From assembly GCA_965228045.1 (NCBI GenBank), contig OZ245789.1:4588001-4652000 (forward strand): 64,000 bases of DNA. Reading direction: 5' to 3'. The position numbers and the translations under genes are program-made. Positions 1 through 9,201 of the stretch are shown one piece after another. This DNA is from JANQEU01 sp965228045 (GTDB lineage Bacteria; Bacteroidota; Bacteroidia; Cytophagales; Cyclobacteriaceae). Position 1 is the stretch's first letter; each line of letters begins with the position of its first letter. Under the pieces are notes generated by a model, which was not told the DNA's origin, ran no database searches, and saw nothing but the letters and a program-made list of their open reading frames with translations.

Positions 1-1363
1 CAGGTTCTTCGATGTGCTAACTATTCAGAAAGGGCTTCCCAAATTGCTGATTGACCTTTCAACAGGTGCCATCCAGATCCTTTTTGGTTTAATTCTATTG
101 TCTCTTTATCACCCGTTTTTCGTCTTTTTTGGGCTGTTTCTGATATTTATCCTGTTCTTCATCTTTTACACCACCGGCCCAAAAGGACTTAATTCTTCAA
201 TCATAGAGTCCAAATACAAATACAAGGCCGTTTATTGGTTAGAGGAGTGCGCAAGAGTTCTCTTCAGTTTCAAGCTTTTTGGAACTACCGAACTCCCAAT
301 TAAGAAAACAGACTACTTCGTCAACAACTACCTGAAAAACCGAAGGAATCATTTCCAGGTTTTGATCTCACAGTACTCCTATGTATTGCTTTTTAAAGCG
401 GTAGTAACAGCAGGTTTACTGATCATCGGTACGTGGCTGGTGGTGGAGCGCGAGATTACATTGGGTCAGTTTGTTGCGTCGGAGGTGATCATCATTCTCA
501 TTCTTAATTCTGTCGAAAAAATAATCTCATACATGGATGTGGTCTATGACATGCTCACAGCCGTGGACAAAATTTCGAATGTGACCGATCTCCCGCTGGA
601 AAAGACGGGTGGAATGGATATTCCCATTCATCAGACCGGTTTGAAAGAAGGATTTAATGTGAAAATCAAAAACATGAAATATATCTATCCGGAATCAACA
701 AAGTACGCGATAGAAAACATAAATCTGGAGATAACCAAAGGTCAGAGAACCTGTATTTCGGGAATAGGTGGCAGCGGTAAGACGACACTGACCAACGTTA
801 TCGCTGGTATGTATTCGGATTATGAGGGCTCCATCACCTATAATGATTATTCACTTAGGGATCTGGACAGGACACACCTGAGAAATATGATTGGGAAAAA
901 TGTTTCTGCCCAGGACATATTTGAAGGAACTATTCTGGAAAATATCCTGGTTGGTAAACCTGGAGCGGATGAATCTATTGCCATCGAGGCACTGAAAAAA
1001 GTAAAGCTTCATGAAGAAATAAGTGAACTACCTTTGGGACTCAATACACCCCTGCTTGCAGCCGGCAAAGGACATTCGGAAACTTTTATCCAAAAGGTAA
1101 TTTTAGCAAGGTGTCTAGCGAAAGACCCTAAGCTGCTGATTCTGAATGACTTCTTTAACAACTTTTCGAAACAGGAACGATTACACCTTATACAAATGCT
1201 GACGGAAGAATCTCAGACGTGGACTTTGATCGCGGTTTCTAATGACCCGCTTATCATGGCTGCATGTGACAGGGTGATTTACATGAGTGAAGGAAAACTG
1301 GTGGCTGACGGAACAGTTGAAGAGATTTTTAAAAATGAAGAGATCGTCAAAAATCTGAATTGA
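1..1363 (+). CDS. ABC half-exporter (type I secretion-like), 5' truncated by window edge, degenerate nucleotide-binding domain
   Basis: The reading frame is already open at base 2 (RFFDVLTIQKG, typical of exporter transmembrane domains), so the real start lies left of the window. The visible part has four or so membrane helices and then an ATP-binding domain. The Walker A loop GGSGKTT (bases about 767-787) is intact. The other ATPase motifs are not canonical: the LSGGQ signature is replaced by HSETF (about 1073-1087), Walker B reads LLILND instead of LLILDE (about 1135-1152), and the switch histidine is asparagine (SND, about 1240). This pattern is known from the degenerate half of heterodimeric ABC exporters, so a catalytic partner may lie upstream. 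HlyD and TolC genes follow immediately, pointing to a tripartite protein or peptide exporter. ABC family membership is certain; substrate and activity are unknown. Confidence 0.88.
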   Translation, partial: RFFDVLTIQKGLPKLLIDLSTGAIQILFGLILLSLYHPFFVFFGLFLIFILFFIFYTTGPKGLNSSIIESKYKYKAVYWLEECARVLFSFKLFGTTELPIKKTDYFVNNYLKNRRNHFQVLISQYSYVLLFKAVVTAGLLIIGTWLVVEREITLGQFVASEVIIILILNSVEKIISYMDVVYDMLTAVDKISNVTDLPLEKTGGMDIPIHQTGLKEGFNVKIKNMKYIYPESTKYAIENINLEITKGQRTCISGIGGSGKTTLTNVIAGMYSDYEGSITYNDYSLRDLDRTHLRNMIGKNVSAQDIFEGTILENILVGKPGADESIAIEALKKVKLHEEISELPLGLNTPLLAAGKGHSETFIQKVILARCLAKDPKLLILNDFFNNFSKQERLHLIQMLTEESQTWTLIAVSNDPLIMAACDRVIYMSEGKLVADGTVEEIFKNEEIVKNLN

Positions 1364-1364
1364 C

Positions 1365-2729
1365 ATGCTGAATATATCCAATTCCAAAGTAGATGATCAA
1401 TTAGCGGACTTACAACTGTATTCGCTAAAGACCCTGAAGACCCCGAGATTAGGCATATACCTAGCCAGAGTCCTGGTGGTTATGGGCTTGATAATATTCA
1501 TTTCACTGTTTCTTCCCTGGCAACAGAATATCAGGGGATCTGGCTCGCTGACCGCACTCAATCCAGCTAATAGACCACAAACTGTCCAATCCGCGATCCC
1601 TGGAATGATCAGGAAATGGCATGTGAGCGAAGGTGAATTTGTGAATGAGGGAGATACCATTCTAACTCTCAGCGAAGTAAAGGATAAGTACTTTGACCCA
1701 CAGATCCTGGATCGTATGTCCGAACAGATTGACGCTAAGTCATCAAGCCTTTTAGCCAAAGAGCTTAAGCGTGATGCTTATCGCAACCAAATCCAGGCAT
1801 TGCGGGAATCTCTCAGTGCCAAAATGCTGCAAGCTCAGAATAAGGTTCGCCAGTCGGAATTAAAGCTACAAAGCGACAGCATCGCTTATGAAGCAGAAAA
1901 AGTGGCTTACCAGAACCAGAGTAACATTTTTGACCGTAATAAACTTCGATACGAATCCGGAAACATCACCCTAACGAAGTTTCAGGAAATTGAAAACAAG
2001 TTTAACATGCAGCGATCCAAGATCGTATCTGCCGAAAATAAGGTAATGGAAGCCCAGGCCAACTTGGCCATCGCCAGAACTGACTTATCTGCAATACAGG
2101 CTGATTATGCGGAAAAAATCAGCAAAGCCACCTCAGATCTTCAGGCTACTCTCTCGGAAATAAATGAAACGGAGGCTTCGATCGCCAAACTAAGAAACGA
2201 ATATCGAAACGTGGAAATCAGACGGCAAAACTATCAGGTGATCGCACCACAATCCGGCTATGTGGTGCAGGCGCTGAAAGTGGGAATTGGAGAGACCATT
2301 AAAGAGGGTGAGGCCATTGCCAAAATTATGCCTGCGAACCCTGATCTGGCGGTAGAAATGTATGTGCAGGCTATGGACGTTCCGCTTATTTCACTTGGAA
2401 GAAAGGTCAGGATTCAGTTCGACGGGTGGCCCGCATTGCAGTTCTCCGGTTGGCCAAGTGTTTCGGTAGGTACTTTTGGTGGGGTGGTCCAGGTCATCGA
2501 CAGAGTGAACAACGGAAATGGGTCATTCAGGATTTTGGTCACACCAGATCCAAATGATGAGGAGTGGCCCGAGCAATTAAGGCTGGGATCGGGCATTAAG
2601 GGATGGGTCATGCTGGACAACGTAGCCGTATGGTATGAAATCTGGAGACAGCTCAATGGATTCCCTCCCAGCTTATACGATGCGCCAGGTCAAGAAATAC
2701 TTACCGTTGAATCCAAGGACAAAAAATGA
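1365..2729 (+). CDS. HlyD-family membrane fusion (periplasmic adaptor) protein
   Basis: This 454-residue protein has a short cytoplasmic N-terminus, one membrane segment (about residues 31-52, ending FLPW), a first half-lipoyl stretch (PGMIRKWHVSEGEFVNEGD), a long Ala/Gln/Glu-rich coiled-coil hairpin (about 120-285), and the second half-lipoyl part (APQSGYVVQALKVGIGETIKEGE) followed by a beta-barrel domain. That is the standard HlyD order. It would link the inner-membrane ABC exporter to the outer-membrane channel. The ATG lies one base after the stop of the ABC gene, and its end overlaps the TolC gene by four bases (ATGA), so the three genes are surely co-transcribed. No odd features were seen. 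Confidence 0.92.
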   Translation: MLNISNSKVDDQLADLQLYSLKTLKTPRLGIYLARVLVVMGLIIFISLFLPWQQNIRGSGSLTALNPANRPQTVQSAIPGMIRKWHVSEGEFVNEGDTILTLSEVKDKYFDPQILDRMSEQIDAKSSSLLAKELKRDAYRNQIQALRESLSAKMLQAQNKVRQSELKLQSDSIAYEAEKVAYQNQSNIFDRNKLRYESGNITLTKFQEIENKFNMQRSKIVSAENKVMEAQANLAIARTDLSAIQADYAEKISKATSDLQATLSEINETEASIAKLRNEYRNVEIRRQNYQVIAPQSGYVVQALKVGIGETIKEGEAIAKIMPANPDLAVEMYVQAMDVPLISLGRKVRIQFDGWPALQFSGWPSVSVGTFGGVVQVIDRVNNGNGSFRILVTPDPNDEEWPEQLRLGSGIKGWVMLDNVAVWYEIWRQLNGFPPSLYDAPGQEILTVESKDKK

Positions 2730-4156
2730 AAAGAATTCTATTCATCTGCATTCTTTCCATTATTTGGCTTCCGAATTACGCCCAGGAGGATTCTCTGGTG
2801 GTATTGTCCTTCGATGACATCCTACAGCTGACCCTGAGAAACCATCCAATAATAAAACAGGCTGAGATTCAAAATCGATATGCAGATGCTGAATTGAGGA
2901 TGGCCAGAGGAAATCTTGACCCAAAAATTGAAGGATCATACGACTATAAATCTTTTGACGATAAAGACTATTACGACCTGATCAACACCTCCCTGAAAAT
3001 CCCACTTTGGTTCCCTGTCGATCCAAAATTTTCCGTAGAACGAAATGAAGGTATATTCTTAAATCCGGAGCAGGTGCTTCCTGAGGAAAACAATAACCTC
3101 CAGTTCAATGCAGGAATATCCGTACCTCTCGGGAGAGGCCTATTCATCGATGAGAGAAGAAATGCAATAAAGCAAGCAGTGATCTACCAGGATGTAGCCA
3201 AAGCAGAACAGATCAAAATCACAAATAAGGCCCTCCTGAATATTATCAAAGCCTATTGGAATTGGCAACTGGCTTACCAGGAATTACAGCTGTTACAGCA
3301 AAGTCTGGGGATTGCGCAGGAGCTGTTTGATCGTGTTTTGGCTGATTATAAGTTTGGGGAGGCTGCCGTGGTAGATACTATCCAGGCCAAAATCACCTAT
3401 CAAACCAGAAGGACTGAATATGAGCAATTCAAGTTTGACTACATCCAATCGAAACTGGCCCTATCCGCAAACCTATGGAGTGACAATTCCGAACCATTGG
3501 AAATCAGGGATAATGTAATCCCCGATACGTTGGCCCGATTCAATTTACCCGATACTTTGGCTATGAACCAATTGGTAGAATGGTCGTTGGAGAACCATCC
3601 GGAAATACAGAAAGTGGCTGGTAAGGGCCGGCAGTTACAAGTAGAAAGAGCGTGGAATATTGAAAACCTAAAGCCTCAAATAGATTTCTCGTATGCCTTT
3701 ATTGATGCTCCATTCACCCCTACCGGTGAATTTGTCACCCCAAACTTTAATGATAACTATAAAGTCGGATTGGACTTTAGCATTCCGATATTTCTCCGAA
3801 AGGAACGAGGAAAACTACAGAAGACCAAACTGAAAATTGAATTCACCGAACTTGAAATCCTACAGCTTCAACAGAACATTAAAAATGAAATTCTGACCAA
3901 AAATGCCGAGATCCAAATGTCGGAAGCGCTAGTTACTCAGTTTCAGGATATGGCCGAAAATTACAATCGTCTTCTTGCCGCCGAGTTACTAAATCTACAA
4001 ACCGGAGAAAGCGATCTCTTTAAGCTCAACATACAACAGGATAAATACATAGAATCACAACTGAAGTTCCTCAAAAATTCGGCTCAACTTCAAAAGAACC
4101 GGGCGGAATTGCTGTATATATCCGGACTGCCATATTTATCCATGACTCCTCCCTGA
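2726..4156 (+). CDS. TolC-family outer membrane efflux/secretion channel
   Basis: The protein has 476 residues and a clear signal peptide (MKRILFICILSIIWLPNYAQ). The mature part shows two related halves rich in long amphipathic helices, each opening with a segment like LTLRNHPIIKQAEIQNRYADAE and LVEWSLENHPEIQKVAGKG, as in outer membrane efflux protein repeats. It would form the outer-membrane exit duct of the exporter encoded by the two preceding genes. The start overlaps the adaptor stop as ATGA. Aromatic-rich beta-strand segments (for example the FNDNYKVGLDFSIP part) match the outer-membrane barrel. Substrate cannot be told from sequence. Confidence 0.92.
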   Translation: MKRILFICILSIIWLPNYAQEDSLVVLSFDDILQLTLRNHPIIKQAEIQNRYADAELRMARGNLDPKIEGSYDYKSFDDKDYYDLINTSLKIPLWFPVDPKFSVERNEGIFLNPEQVLPEENNNLQFNAGISVPLGRGLFIDERRNAIKQAVIYQDVAKAEQIKITNKALLNIIKAYWNWQLAYQELQLLQQSLGIAQELFDRVLADYKFGEAAVVDTIQAKITYQTRRTEYEQFKFDYIQSKLALSANLWSDNSEPLEIRDNVIPDTLARFNLPDTLAMNQLVEWSLENHPEIQKVAGKGRQLQVERAWNIENLKPQIDFSYAFIDAPFTPTGEFVTPNFNDNYKVGLDFSIPIFLRKERGKLQKTKLKIEFTELEILQLQQNIKNEILTKNAEIQMSEALVTQFQDMAENYNRLLAAELLNLQTGESDLFKLNIQQDKYIESQLKFLKNSAQLQKNRAELLYISGLPYLSMTPP

Positions 4157-4289
4157 TCAAAAATCATTTCTGTCCATTTTCGTACATCTTAAATAAGTCT
4201 TAACTTCGTTGAAACACTCAGTTCAGCCAAATATGGGTTGGCATTATTTGTGGAGTTGGAGAGTCAAAACCTTATTAATCTAGAAGCAA

Positions 4290-5669
4290 GTGGATAAAGA
4301 ACTAGGAAAAATCCTGATTATAGATGACGATGAGGACGTGCTTTTAGCAGCAAAAATGCTTCTAAAAAAGCATGCCCAGGAAGTATTGATTGAGAAAAAC
4401 CCAAAGAAGATCCCTTTTCTTCTGAACAACGATACATATGATCTGATCCTGCTGGATATGAATTTCAGCAAGGACATTACCAGTGGAAAAGAAGGGTTTT
4501 ACTGGCTGGAACAAATTCTCGAGAAAGATCCAAAAGCCGTAGTGATACTGATAACTGCTTTTGGAGATGTGGAAATGGCAGTAAAAGCATTGAAGGCCGG
4601 GGCCACTGATTTCGTTCTGAAACCCTGGCAGAATGAAAAACTCATTGCCACGCTCTCGAGTGCCACTAAGCTTAAGAAATCCTACGATGAAGTGAATCAA
4701 CTGAAGCAAACTAAAAAGCAGCTTCAGGAAGACAGCAATCAGGCTTTTAAGGACATTATTGGCAATAGTTCCAGAATAAAGGAGATATTCAATATCATTG
4801 ACAAGGTGGCCGAGACGGATGCTAATATCCTAATCCTGGGTGAAAATGGCACAGGTAAGGAATTAATAGCACGGGCCATCCACCAAAAATCCATGAGACG
4901 GGACAACGTCTTTATTGGGGTAGACATGGGCGCAATCACTGAATCTCTTTTCGAAAGTGAATTATTCGGTCATAAAAAAGGTGCTTTTACGGATGCCAAG
5001 GACGATCGGGCCGGAAGATTCGAAATTGCGAATAAGGGAACACTTTTTCTCGACGAGATCGGTAATCTAAGTATGCCGCTCCAATCTAAGCTCTTAACAG
5101 TGCTGCAGCAAAGGCAGGTGACAAGAATCGGAACCAACAAGCCCATCAGCATTGACATCAGGTTGATTTGTGCCACGAATATGCCCGTTTACGAGATGGT
5201 CGGTGAAAATTCATTTAGACAGGATTTGTTATATCGGATTAACACCGTGGAGATCAATCTTCCCCCACTTCGGGACCGCGTGGAAGACATACCAATGCTT
5301 GCAGATCACTTTATCAAGAGCTATAATCAGAAGTATCGGAAAAATGTCAAATCGATTTCGGCAAATGGCATTGGCAAACTGCAGAGGTATCCCTGGCCGG
5401 GAAACATTCGGGAGCTTCAGCATGCGATAGAGCGTGCCATCATTATGAGCGAAAATGAGACGCTGACTCCTGAGGATTTCTTCTTTTTGGCTCAAAAGCC
5501 TGATAGTCAGGTCAATGTGGAGTCGGATACGTTTAATCTGGACGATGTTGAAAAAAGTGTCATTCAGAAAGCTGTCAATAAATACAATGGCAATATCTCC
5601 AAAGCGGCGAAAGAGCTCGGTCTTACAAGGGCCTCGCTTTACAGGCGATTAGAAAAATATGGGTTATAG
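4290..5669 (+). CDS. NtrC-family sigma-54-dependent response regulator
   Basis: A receiver domain (residues about 7-120) has the acidic pocket IIDDDED and the phospho-acceptor Asp56 in LLDMN. A central AAA+ domain follows with Walker A GENGTGKE (about 184-191), the sigma-54 contact loop GAFTDA (231-236), Walker B FLDEIG and an R-finger region. The C-terminal Fis-type helix-turn-helix is NISKAAKELGLTRASLYRR. The gene uses a GTG start; no nearby ATG gives the intact receiver. It overlaps the following kinase gene by 11 bases. It probably activates sigma-54 promoters, perhaps those of the upstream secretion operon, but this is only positional inference. Confidence 0.93.
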   Translation: MDKELGKILIIDDDEDVLLAAKMLLKKHAQEVLIEKNPKKIPFLLNNDTYDLILLDMNFSKDITSGKEGFYWLEQILEKDPKAVVILITAFGDVEMAVKALKAGATDFVLKPWQNEKLIATLSSATKLKKSYDEVNQLKQTKKQLQEDSNQAFKDIIGNSSRIKEIFNIIDKVAETDANILILGENGTGKELIARAIHQKSMRRDNVFIGVDMGAITESLFESELFGHKKGAFTDAKDDRAGRFEIANKGTLFLDEIGNLSMPLQSKLLTVLQQRQVTRIGTNKPISIDIRLICATNMPVYEMVGENSFRQDLLYRINTVEINLPPLRDRVEDIPMLADHFIKSYNQKYRKNVKSISANGIGKLQRYPWPGNIRELQHAIERAIIMSENETLTPEDFFFLAQKPDSQVNVESDTFNLDDVEKSVIQKAVNKYNGNISKAAKELGLTRASLYRRLEKYGL

Positions 5670-7035
5670 GAATTTCAGGTTCCAGGCCATTCTCAGGGTC
5701 GGCCTATTGATTTTGACGGTCTTTGTATTTGTCAATCTATTTTATAGCGAATCATATACACTGACCAAATTGCTCGTAGGAGGATTGCTTGCCTTCCAGA
5801 TTCAAAATCTTTTCAGGTACATCAGCAAGAGCAATCGGGAAATTGTAGGGTTCCTGAAAACCATACAGTATGATGACTTTTCACATACATACAGTGAGCA
5901 TCAGGAAGGATCAGGCCTGGATGAATTGTACCATGAATTCAACGAGGTAATTCGAAAATACCGGGAGATCCGTGCAGACAAGGAGGCTCAGTATCAATAT
6001 CTGAAGACCATCGTTCAGCATGTGGGAATTGGTATAATCACATTTGATAAGGAAGGAGAGATACAGATTATGAATGCGGCTGCCCGGCGTCTGCTGGCTG
6101 TGGGCCAAATCAAAAACGTAAATCAGCTACAAACTGTGAGTGCGGAACTGATCAATAGCATCCGCACCCTGAGAACAGGAGGCAGGGACCTGATCAAGAT
6201 CATGAAAAATGACGATGAGATCCAGGTGGCGGTTTATGTGATTCAGCTTTCACTTCGCGGAAAGGAGTTCAAACTTGTGTCCCTCCAGAATATCCAAAGT
6301 GAGCTCGAGGAGAAGGAAATGGAAGCCTGGCAAAACCTAATTCGAGTGCTAACACATGAAATCATGAATTCGGTAACACCGATATCTTCTCTTGCCTCTA
6401 CCATTGAAACAGAGCTGAATGACTTTCTGGAGAGCTCGGGAGACACCAGTGAAATCTCACATGACACACTGGAAGATTTTCACCTGGCGCTCAAAACCAT
6501 TCATAATCGCAGTGAAAGCCTGATCAAATTTGTAAGTGACTTCAGGAATATGACGCGTGTGAAGCATCCTGAACTGGAAGAAACGCCGATATTAGACATT
6601 TTGAAGCATATCATAATGCTCTTGAAAACCGATATCGAAGAATTTAAAATCGAGCTCGATCTTAATGTTGAACCCAAAGATCTGAAGATCAACCTGGACA
6701 AAGAGCAAATTGAACAGGTATTGATCAATCTTATCAAAAATGCCATCCAGGCCGTAGCTGAAAACGAGGAAGAAGGGAAAAAAAAGAAGTTGATCAAAAT
6801 TAAAGCCTGGAAAACGAATGACAACCTGAGCTATGTGTCTATCTCGGATAATGGCACCGGTATTGATGAGGAAGCGCTGAAGAAGATCTTTATCCCCTTC
6901 TTCACAACGAAAAAGAACGGCTCCGGCATTGGATTGAGTCTTTCCAAGCAAATTATGCGTCAGCATCAGGGAAATATCACGGTGAAATCCGCTCTGAATG
7001 TGGGGACGGAGTTTTTGTTAAAATTCAATCAGTAG
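5659..7035 (+). CDS. sensor histidine kinase, cognate partner of the sigma-54 regulator
   Basis: The 458-residue protein has two close N-terminal membrane segments (about 10-45) with almost no periplasmic loop, a PAS-like region (IVQHVGIGIITFDKEGEIQIMN), a HisKA-type box RVLTHEIMNSVTP with His233, and a HATPase domain with N box (NLIKNAIQA), G1 (DNGTGI), F box and G2 (GSGIGLS). Small or absent sensory loops suggest sensing in the membrane or cytoplasm. The start lies inside the end of the regulator gene (11-base overlap), giving translational coupling. Close relatives in Bacteroidota are usually found beside NtrC-type regulators, as here. Confidence 0.9.
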   Translation: MGYRNFRFQAILRVGLLILTVFVFVNLFYSESYTLTKLLVGGLLAFQIQNLFRYISKSNREIVGFLKTIQYDDFSHTYSEHQEGSGLDELYHEFNEVIRKYREIRADKEAQYQYLKTIVQHVGIGIITFDKEGEIQIMNAAARRLLAVGQIKNVNQLQTVSAELINSIRTLRTGGRDLIKIMKNDDEIQVAVYVIQLSLRGKEFKLVSLQNIQSELEEKEMEAWQNLIRVLTHEIMNSVTPISSLASTIETELNDFLESSGDTSEISHDTLEDFHLALKTIHNRSESLIKFVSDFRNMTRVKHPELEETPILDILKHIIMLLKTDIEEFKIELDLNVEPKDLKINLDKEQIEQVLINLIKNAIQAVAENEEEGKKKKLIKIKAWKTNDNLSYVSISDNGTGIDEEALKKIFIPFFTTKKNGSGIGLSLSKQIMRQHQGNITVKSALNVGTEFLLKFNQ

Positions 7036-7061
7036 GCTATCTTCCCTGCTCTTAGAAGTCA

Positions 7062-8141
7062 ATGAAATATTTTTTCACTGTTCAGGGAGAAGGCAGAGGT
7101 CACATGACACAGGCCATCTCACTCAAGGAATTATTGACCAGCCAGGGTCACGAAGTCGTGCATGTGGTGGTAGGTAAATCCAGGAGAAGAAATATTCCGG
7201 AGTTTTTCACAAAGAGAATCGGGGTACCGGTTTCTACGCTGCGCAGCCCAAACTTCGTGACGGATAAAGACAATAAATCCGTGAAACCTTTCAGGACGGT
7301 GGTGCATGAGCTGGCCAATACACCGATTTATCGCTCGGAAATTCACAGACTTGGAGAGCTGATCGACGAACATCAGCCGGATGTGATTGTCAATTTCTAC
7401 GATTTTCTGGCGGGGATTTACAATTTTTTCCATCGACCAAAAGCACTATTTATATGCATTGGTCACCAGTATTTATTGAATCACCCGGAGTTTGTTTTTC
7501 CAAAGGGTAGACCTCTCGACAAAACATCTCTATTGATTGGAAACAAAATCACCAGCCTTGGAACCGACAGAATACTTGCCCTTTCCTTCCGTGAATTTTC
7601 TGATCTCACCAGGAAAAAATTATGGGTTGTGCCTCCTTTGATCAGGAGCCAGGTGAAGGAACTTGAACCAGAATCAGGAGAGCACCTACTCGTGTATATG
7701 GTGAATCCCGGTTATGGAGAGGAGGTAGAAAGATTCCATGAAAAGTACCCGGATGTGCCTCTTGTATGTTTCTGGGATATGCCCGATAAACCTAATCCCT
7801 GGAAGGTGGATGAAACACTCATTTTCCATCAGTTGGATGACGTGAAGTTTCTGGAAAACCTGGCCAGTTCAAGGGGTTATGTATCTACTGCCGGATTTGA
7901 GTCAATCTGTGAGGCCATGTATCTTGGCAAGCCTGTGATGATGATCCCGGTACGGGGACATTATGAGCAGGCATGTAATGCTTTGGATGGAGAAAATGCA
8001 GGAGCAGGTATTTCTCATCATGAATTTGACATCAGTAAACTGCTTAACTATATCTCGGATTACAAGCCAGTGAAGGATGAATTCAGACAATGGGAATCCA
8101 GGAATATCGATCTGTTTCTGAAATATCTTACGGAATTCTGA
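7062..8141 (+). CDS. MurG-like glycosyltransferase of unknown acceptor
   Basis: The protein has 359 residues. The N-terminal glycine-rich loop GEGRGHMTQA at residues 8-17 and the C-terminal nucleotide-sugar segment (GYVSTAGFESICEAMYLGKPVMMIPVRGHYEQ) give it the two-domain GT-B layout of the MurG/UGT-like group. It probably moves a sugar from a nucleotide donor to a lipid or glycan acceptor at the inner membrane. It stands 26 bases after the kinase gene on the same strand. It ends directly against the convergent phosphoribosyltransferase gene, with no spacing. I do not recognise a specific pathway. Confidence 0.75.
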   Translation: MKYFFTVQGEGRGHMTQAISLKELLTSQGHEVVHVVVGKSRRRNIPEFFTKRIGVPVSTLRSPNFVTDKDNKSVKPFRTVVHELANTPIYRSEIHRLGELIDEHQPDVIVNFYDFLAGIYNFFHRPKALFICIGHQYLLNHPEFVFPKGRPLDKTSLLIGNKITSLGTDRILALSFREFSDLTRKKLWVVPPLIRSQVKELEPESGEHLLVYMVNPGYGEEVERFHEKYPDVPLVCFWDMPDKPNPWKVDETLIFHQLDDVKFLENLASSRGYVSTAGFESICEAMYLGKPVMMIPVRGHYEQACNALDGENAGAGISHHEFDISKLLNYISDYKPVKDEFRQWESRNIDLFLKYLTEF

Positions 8142-8651
8142 TTAGCCGTAAAGGTATGCTGCCGTTTCCTTCTCAAGCAGAACTTCAATGTGCTCGTTGA
8201 TGGTTGTACTGAGTTCAATGCCGCTATAAGTCGCGGAAATAGGAAAGGCTTTGTGGCTTCGATTTACAAGAACTACGGTCTCCAATTTCTTCACAGGCAC
8301 CTGCAAAATGTAACTCAGGGCATACGACTGAGTCCTGCCCGTATTCATCACGTCATCCACTATGATCACAGTTCTTTCCCGAAGATCCGTCAAGGGTCGT
8401 GAAAATTCGATTTCTGAGAACTTAGGTTTCAGTTTATCAATATCCAAAGTGCAGACTTCACAGTCAATCCCTGGTTTCAGTGCTGAGATCTCATCATCGA
8501 GAAGATGAGCCAGTTTTACCCCCTGTCCGGCAATGCCCACAAGGAAAATCTTCTTGCTCTTGTAATTCCCCTCTATGATCTGGTAGGCAATTCGTTTGAT
8601 CACCTTTTTGATCTTATCCTCAGTAAGTATGAGATTTTTATTCTTATCCAT
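8142..8651 (-). CDS. PyrR-like phosphoribosyltransferase-domain protein
   Basis: A type I phosphoribosyltransferase fold is shown by the PRPP loop VIIVDDVMNTGRT (about residues 93-105) and an N-terminal segment (FLVGIAGQGVKLAHLL) like PyrR proteins. The length of 169 residues is also that of PyrR. In Firmicutes PyrR regulates pyrimidine genes and has uracil phosphoribosyltransferase activity; in Bacteroidota such proteins are often annotated only by fold. No pyrimidine gene lies nearby. The start codon overlaps the last eight bases of the upstream Lrp-type gene (ATGGATAA), so the two form an operon. Specific substrate is unproven. Confidence 0.8.
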   Translation of the reverse strand: MDKNKNLILTEDKIKKVIKRIAYQIIEGNYKSKKIFLVGIAGQGVKLAHLLDDEISALKPGIDCEVCTLDIDKLKPKFSEIEFSRPLTDLRERTVIIVDDVMNTGRTQSYALSYILQVPVKKLETVVLVNRSHKAFPISATYSGIELSTTINEHIEVLLEKETAAYLYG

Positions 8652-9135
8652 TTTCAGGAACAGGCATGACTTTGCTGTCCTTAAAAGTGGATAGAATTAC
8701 CATTGATTGCAAATTATCCACGACTTCGATCTCACTGACTTTTTCCAACATTAATTGCTGGTAGTTGCCGATGTCACTGGTAATGACTTTCAGCATAAAA
8801 TCGCCTGAGCCTGTGATATGATGACATTCTACGATTTCCGGAACCTGGGAAATCTTATCCATGAAAATGTCTATGTTTTTCTTGTTATGACCTTTGAGAG
8901 AAACCAGTACAAAAGTGCTCACTCCTAAGCCAATTTTTCCGTTATCAAGAATGGCATGATAGCTCTTTATGATGCCGGAGGTTTCCAGTTTTTTTACTCT
9001 TTCGAGGGTCGGGGCGGGTGACAATCCGATGTCCTTAGAGAGCTGGGCATTGGTGATCTTAGCATTGTGCTGCAGGATCTCCAGGATTTTGCGATCAGTC
9101 TTGTCTAATTTTATATTCACTGAATTTAGCTTCAT
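8644..9135 (-). CDS. Lrp/AsnC-family transcriptional regulator
   Basis: The helix-turn-helix (LDKTDRKILEILQHNAKITNAQLSKDIGLSPAPTLERVKKLE, in pieces) is followed by a RAM ligand-binding domain (HAILDNGKIGLGVSTFVLVSL; ECHHITGSGDFMLKV). I choose the ATG at 9135, giving 163 residues and the usual Lrp start; a longer frame to 9216 would add 27 residues unlike the family. Lrp/AsnC proteins bind an amino acid or similar small molecule. The gene is co-transcribed with the phosphoribosyltransferase gene. A perfect 14-base palindrome lies 53-66 bases upstream of the start and may be its own operator. Confidence 0.9.
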   Translation of the reverse strand: MKLNSVNIKLDKTDRKILEILQHNAKITNAQLSKDIGLSPAPTLERVKKLETSGIIKSYHAILDNGKIGLGVSTFVLVSLKGHNKKNIDIFMDKISQVPEIVECHHITGSGDFMLKVITSDIGNYQQLMLEKVSEIEVVDNLQSMVILSTFKDSKVMPVPENG

Positions 9136-9187
9136 TTTCAGAATAATATTTGCTACAAAAGTAATATAAATACGAAAGCTGGTATAA

Positions 9188-9201
9188 GATTTTGCAAAAT
9201 C
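9188..9201. promoter_or_regulatory. perfect 14-base palindrome, candidate Lrp/AsnC operator
   Basis: GATTTTGCAAAATC reads the same on both strands and sits 53 bases upstream of the Lrp/AsnC start, next to a TACTTTTG element (minus strand, about 9154-9161) that fits the Bacteroidota -7 consensus TAnnTTTG. Lrp-type proteins bind AT-rich palindromes and often control themselves. Binding is inferred. Confidence 0.4.

Noticed and set aside
1..1363. Treating the ABC gene as a pseudogene because of degenerate motifs
   Set aside because: The frame is intact, Walker A is perfect and the gene is translationally coupled to HlyD; more likely a functional degenerate partner.
4238..4254. TTGGCATTATTTGTGG upstream of the NtrC-type regulator, like a sigma-54 promoter
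   Set aside because: The -24 part fits but the -12 part is GG instead of GC and the T's are misplaced, so I do not list it as a feature.
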